A DNA stretch of 34,924 nucleotides, from contig NZ_SSNI01000052.1 in assembly GCF_010015475.1 (NCBI RefSeq), positions 1 through 34,924 on the forward strand, given 5' to 3'. This document shows positions 32,535 to 34,924 of this stretch, one piece after another (the stretch's first letter is position 1; the number at the start of each line of letters is the position of its first letter). The notes under the pieces were generated by a model. That model was not told the DNA's origin. It saw nothing but the letters and a program-made list of their open reading frames with translations, and searched no databases. This DNA is from Pontibacter pamirensis. Lineage in GTDB: Bacteria > Bacteroidota > Bacteroidia > Cytophagales > Hymenobacteraceae. The position numbers and the translations under genes were made by a program.

Positions 32535-32557
32535 CCCCCATACCTCCGGGAGAAACA

Positions 32558-32595
32558 AAAAGCCGTGGCACAGCATAAACTGCACCACGGCTTTT
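32558..32595. terminator. bidirectional terminator
   Basis: AAAAGCCGTGG (32558-32568) pairs with CCACGGCTTTT (32585-32595), with an inner CAG/CTG pair. It lies between the convergent GNAT and DUF4286 genes. Confidence 0.88.
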
Positions 32596-32618
32596 CTTAT
32601 GGTTAAACCTGTTGTCGT

Positions 32619-32948
32619 TTATTGCTGAGCACGCTCTACATCCGTGTCTATCACCTCCAGCATAGAGCTAAATACCACAAACTTACCTTCATAACGTTTC
32701 ATGTGTTTGCTCTCAAGAGCCGGGGCATGGTCTCGCTGGTATTCCTCCAGGTCTTGCATGCTGCGGCAGTAGTACTGCACGGCGTATGTGGTACCGCCGT
32801 TATCTATTTCGTTTATCAGCCGGGCAACCTGGTTGTTCAGGAAATATCCTTTGCTCATCACCTCAGGTATATGCACTTCTTTCATCCATTGCAGCCACTC
32901 CTCGGCTACGCCGTTTTCTATATTTACTGTTATGTTATACAAGATCAT
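32619..32948 (-). CDS. DUF4286 family protein, 109 aa
   Basis: A small cytoplasmic protein of the Bacteroidota DUF4286 family. Recognisable parts are ILYNITVNIENGVAEEWLQWMKEVHIPEVM at the N-terminus, TYAVQYYCRSMQDLEEYQRDHAPAL in the middle and GKFVVFSSMLEVI at the end. The fold is a ferredoxin-like alpha/beta dimer type (ABM-like). The start at 32948 (MILYN) was preferred over an ATG two codons upstream. The function is unknown. It is convergent with the GNAT gene. Confidence 0.9.
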   Translation of the reverse strand: MILYNITVNIENGVAEEWLQWMKEVHIPEVMSKGYFLNNQVARLINEIDNGGTTYAVQYYCRSMQDLEEYQRDHAPALESKHMKRYEGKFVVFSSMLEVIDTDVERAQQ

Positions 32949-33051
32949 ATACAAAATTACACAATTTACCCCGATACAGGTGGTTATTCTGGCGTAATTT
33001 GCTATCCGCGCTTTAGGTTAGGCGGCAAGAAAGTATAATCAACAGCATCGT

Positions 33052-33225
33052 TCAAAGCTGTGTTATACCGGAGCTTTCTCCTTCCACTACAGTCTCTGTT
33101 ATATCTTGTGGCTCTGGCACTCTTTTCTCAATGTATGTAGTATAAGCCAGGTACAGGATCAGCAGAAAGCATAAAGCTGCAATCAAAGCTAAATCAGATT
33201 TTTCGGAGGCGGAAATCTTAAGCAT
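33052..33225 (-). CDS. small single-TM protein, 57 aa
   Basis: An unrecognised mini-gene: MLKISASEKSDLALIAALCF begins it, and a hydrophobic helix spans about 12-29, followed by a polar tail YIEKRVPEPQDITETVVEGE. A basic/polar N-terminus and acidic C-terminus fit a membrane-anchored small protein. No homology is known to me. It lies 103 bases upstream of the DUF4286 start codon, in the same orientation, and 164 bases downstream of the MFS stop codon. It could be part of a transcript with DUF4286, but the codon evidence is thin. Confidence 0.45.
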   Translation of the reverse strand: MLKISASEKSDLALIAALCFLLILYLAYTTYIEKRVPEPQDITETVVEGESSGITQL

Positions 33226-33389
33226 AGGCCATTATCATATATCAGATTCCTTATATCTGATATATTACTTATCCTATAGAAATTTAGTTGCTTCTAAGCC
33301 CTGCTTATCTATGGCAACAGCAATAAATCGTTGATTTCAGATTATCTATCAACTCACACCCTCACAAAAACATCGTTATAGCTGCATAG

Positions 33390-34637
33390 CTACGTTACTG
33401 GCTCCAGGTAATCCAGGTCTTTGGCGTATGTTTCCTCCAGTGTCAGAATAGAAGCCACTGCAATAACAAGGGTTATTGCTCCCAATACCATCGCTGTTGG
33501 TATGAGTCCCCAACCATCTTTGAATGCTTCGAAAGACAAGGAGAGAGGCACTACTGCACCTCGTACAAAATTAGGCACTGTGGTGGTAACGGTAGCCCTG
33601 ATGTTAGTGCCAAACTGCTCTGCTGCAATAGTAACAAACACCGCCCAATAGCCGCTCGCAACGCCCAGCGCTACACATAATACATAAAATTGATTTAACG
33701 ATAAGCCGCTACTGAGCAGGTAAAGCGTTACAAGACCAGCCGTAAGAATTAAAAAGACAAGCACGATGATACGCCTGCTCTTAAAGCGCTGGCTTAAATA
33801 GCCGCTCAAAAAGTCTCCGACTACAAGGCCGAGGTAGCAGGAAGAAACCGCACGGGCTGCCGAAACTGTTTGCTCTATGCCCATCGCTATACCAAATTCG
33901 GGTGAGAAAGTGATGAGGATTCCTACCACATACCAGATAGGCACGCCGACCAGGATGCACTTCAGATACTTCCAGAAACGCTTTGCATTAGAGAACAGGC
34001 TGAGGAAGTTTCCACGTGTAACATGGGCAGCGCTTTTCACATTCTCAAACATACCGGACTCATACACGCCAATACGCAGGAAAAGAAGCAGTAAGCCTAA
34101 ACCGCCGCCAATAAAATAAGCGGTGCGCCAGCCAAAGTATTCTCCTACAAAACCAGCCAGAATAGCCCCGGATATGCCAATGGTAGCCACAATCATAGTG
34201 CCGTAGCCGCGCTTCTCTTTTGGCAGCACTTCACTCACCAGGGTAATACCAGCTCCCAGTTCTCCCGCCAGCCCCAAGCCCGCCACAAAACGGAGCACAG
34301 CATACATGGGAATAGAAGTTACAAAGCCATTGAGGATGTTTGCTATTGAATAGAGAAAGATAGAGCCGAACAGCACCGACAACCGTCCCCGCTTATCACC
34401 TAATACGCCCCAGGCCACACCGCCAATCAGCATGCCCAGCATCTGCATGTTCAGCAGCATCACACCATCCTCCAGCAGCGCCTCCTGGCTTGTGACACCT
34501 AAATCCCGCAGGCTCGGGATACGGACAATGCTGAAAAGCACCAGGTCGTAGATGTCTACAAAGTAACCGAGTGCCGCCACAATGACAGAGGCATTGAACA
34601 GTATGTTTTTCTTAGAGGAGGTTTTTACGGCAGCCAT
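33390..34637 (-). CDS. MFS transporter (metabolite:H+ symporter-like)
   Basis: A 415-aa twelve-helix major facilitator. The helix 2-3 loop has GVLGDKRGRLSVL (about 78-90), the MFS signature, and LRFVAGLGLAGELGAGITLVSEVLPKEKRGYG (about 115-146) fits the sugar/metabolite:H+ symporter (MHS) branch. The second half repeats the pattern with LSGYLSQRFKSRR. No substrate-specific motif can be read, though organic acids, betaine or sugars are typical for the branch. It has no operon partner. A palindrome lies 17 bases upstream of its start. It is likely an inner-membrane importer. Confidence 0.92.
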   Translation of the reverse strand: MAAVKTSSKKNILFNASVIVAALGYFVDIYDLVLFSIVRIPSLRDLGVTSQEALLEDGVMLLNMQMLGMLIGGVAWGVLGDKRGRLSVLFGSIFLYSIANILNGFVTSIPMYAVLRFVAGLGLAGELGAGITLVSEVLPKEKRGYGTMIVATIGISGAILAGFVGEYFGWRTAYFIGGGLGLLLLFLRIGVYESGMFENVKSAAHVTRGNFLSLFSNAKRFWKYLKCILVGVPIWYVVGILITFSPEFGIAMGIEQTVSAARAVSSCYLGLVVGDFLSGYLSQRFKSRRIIVLVFLILTAGLVTLYLLSSGLSLNQFYVLCVALGVASGYWAVFVTIAAEQFGTNIRATVTTTVPNFVRGAVVPLSLSFEAFKDGWGLIPTAMVLGAITLVIAVASILTLEETYAKDLDYLEPVT

Positions 34638-34653
34638 ACATATAGTCGCTTTT

Positions 34654-34669
34654 CTATCTTGTAAGATAG
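34654..34669. promoter_or_regulatory. palindrome just upstream of the MFS gene
   Basis: CTATCTT-GT-AAGATAG, a perfect 7-bp dyad, lies 17-32 bases upstream of the MFS start codon, where a repressor site or leader hairpin would act. Confidence 0.4.
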
Positions 34670-34800
34670 CTTTTGTAGCGAAACTTGCAAAAGAAAGAAT
34701 GGCTAACGGATATCTAGGCAGAAGAACTACATCATTATAGCTAAATATAGTATATTCGATAGTCCCGGTTACTTTTATACAACACCTGCTGGGCGGCTAA

Positions 34801-34924
34801 GAGCATGTTTAAATTTGTAACGTTCTGATTTTTAGTCAATCCGGTTAAGAATGAGCTGACAATTCTGCCATAGTACCCATGCTTCTGCGCTTTTAGTGGT
34901 CTTTTCATGGTCTTTGTCGAGCCT
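34801..34924 (-). mobile_element. end of an IS5-type insertion sequence, cut by the window edge
   Basis: GAGCATGTTTAAATTTG at 34801 looks like the terminal repeat of IS5-type elements common in Bacteroidota, and the C-terminus of a transposase reads inward from the window end. Only one end of the element is present, so its length, second repeat and target duplication cannot be checked here. Confidence 0.7.
34832..34924 (-). CDS. IS5-family transposase, C-terminal 30 residues (partial)
   Basis: The open frame running in from the window edge encodes RLDKDHEKTTKSAEAWVLWQ, then NCQLILNRID and a stop at 34832. This matches the C-terminal end of DDE transposases of IS5-type elements (usually ...KTTxSAEAWIxWQNCQIILNRI). 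The catalytic residues lie outside the window, so activity cannot be judged. The stop is 31 bases inside the putative element end at 34801. Confidence 0.75.
   Translation of the reverse strand, partial: RLDKDHEKTTKSAEAWVLWQNCQLILNRID

Noticed and set aside
1..34924. CRISPR arrays, tRNA or rRNA genes, prophage modules and known riboswitches
   Set aside because: No regularly spaced direct repeats, no cloverleaf with a GGTTCGAATCC-type arm and no phage structural genes were found by reading both strands. A tRNAscan or Infernal run would be the decisive test.

Overview
The window looks like chromosomal DNA of a Bacteroidota bacterium, most likely order Cytophagales, family Hymenobacteraceae (Pontibacter-like). 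The genus is an inference from gene content and protein style. Supporting signs are a Bacteroidota-type promoter (TTG-N19-TAnnTTTG upstream of the FadL gene), few Shine-Dalgarno sequences, many lipoproteins, and Bacteroidota-typical families such as DUF4286 and an OmpP1/FadL plus SGNH-lipoprotein pair. Most genes are housekeeping or stress/metabolic genes of moderate GC. The left edge (about 1-1850) is clearly more AT-rich and carries only unrecognised genes.

Layout. 1-1850: two small secreted or lipoprotein-like hypotheticals and a HEPN-like protein in a cassette-like AT-rich block. 1860-6106, minus strand: a probable stress operon, read in the order sensory-rhodopsin-transducer family protein (ASRT), trehalose-synthase-like GH13 enzyme, LLM-type flavin oxidoreductase, M50 site-2 protease with CBS domains. 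6379-8309: ArfB-type ribosome rescue hydrolase, an NTF2-like protein, a decayed S9 peptidase remnant and a secreted beta-rich protein. 8399-10054: gene-poor, but it holds three regularly spaced paralogous mini-genes for 53-60 aa secreted peptides, several strong hairpins and a pair of operator-like palindromes. 10055-15746: fatty acid hydroxylase/sterol desaturase family protein, cyanophycinase, thioredoxin-reductase-like flavoprotein, FadL porin and SGNH lipoprotein.

15803-23793: a long inverted repeat next to polA, a small secreted protein, and a tail-to-tail pair of an NtrC-type sigma-54 activator and a hybrid histidine kinase with its own receiver and HPt domains, together enough for a complete His-Asp-His-Asp phosphorelay. 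24094-25964: a lemA-TPM-TPM operon. 26303-34637: sugar nucleotidyltransferase, 2OG-Fe(II) oxygenase, prolyl oligopeptidase, DUF5362-like membrane protein, acyl-ACP thioesterase, GNAT (SSAT-like), DUF4286, a 57-aa single-TM protein and an MFS transporter. The window ends inside an IS5-type insertion sequence (from about 34801).

No rRNA, tRNA, CRISPR array or prophage was seen. The least explained parts are the tandem mini-gene cluster with its hairpins and twin operators (9066-9944), the rhodopsin-less ASRT operon, and the cassette-like left edge.
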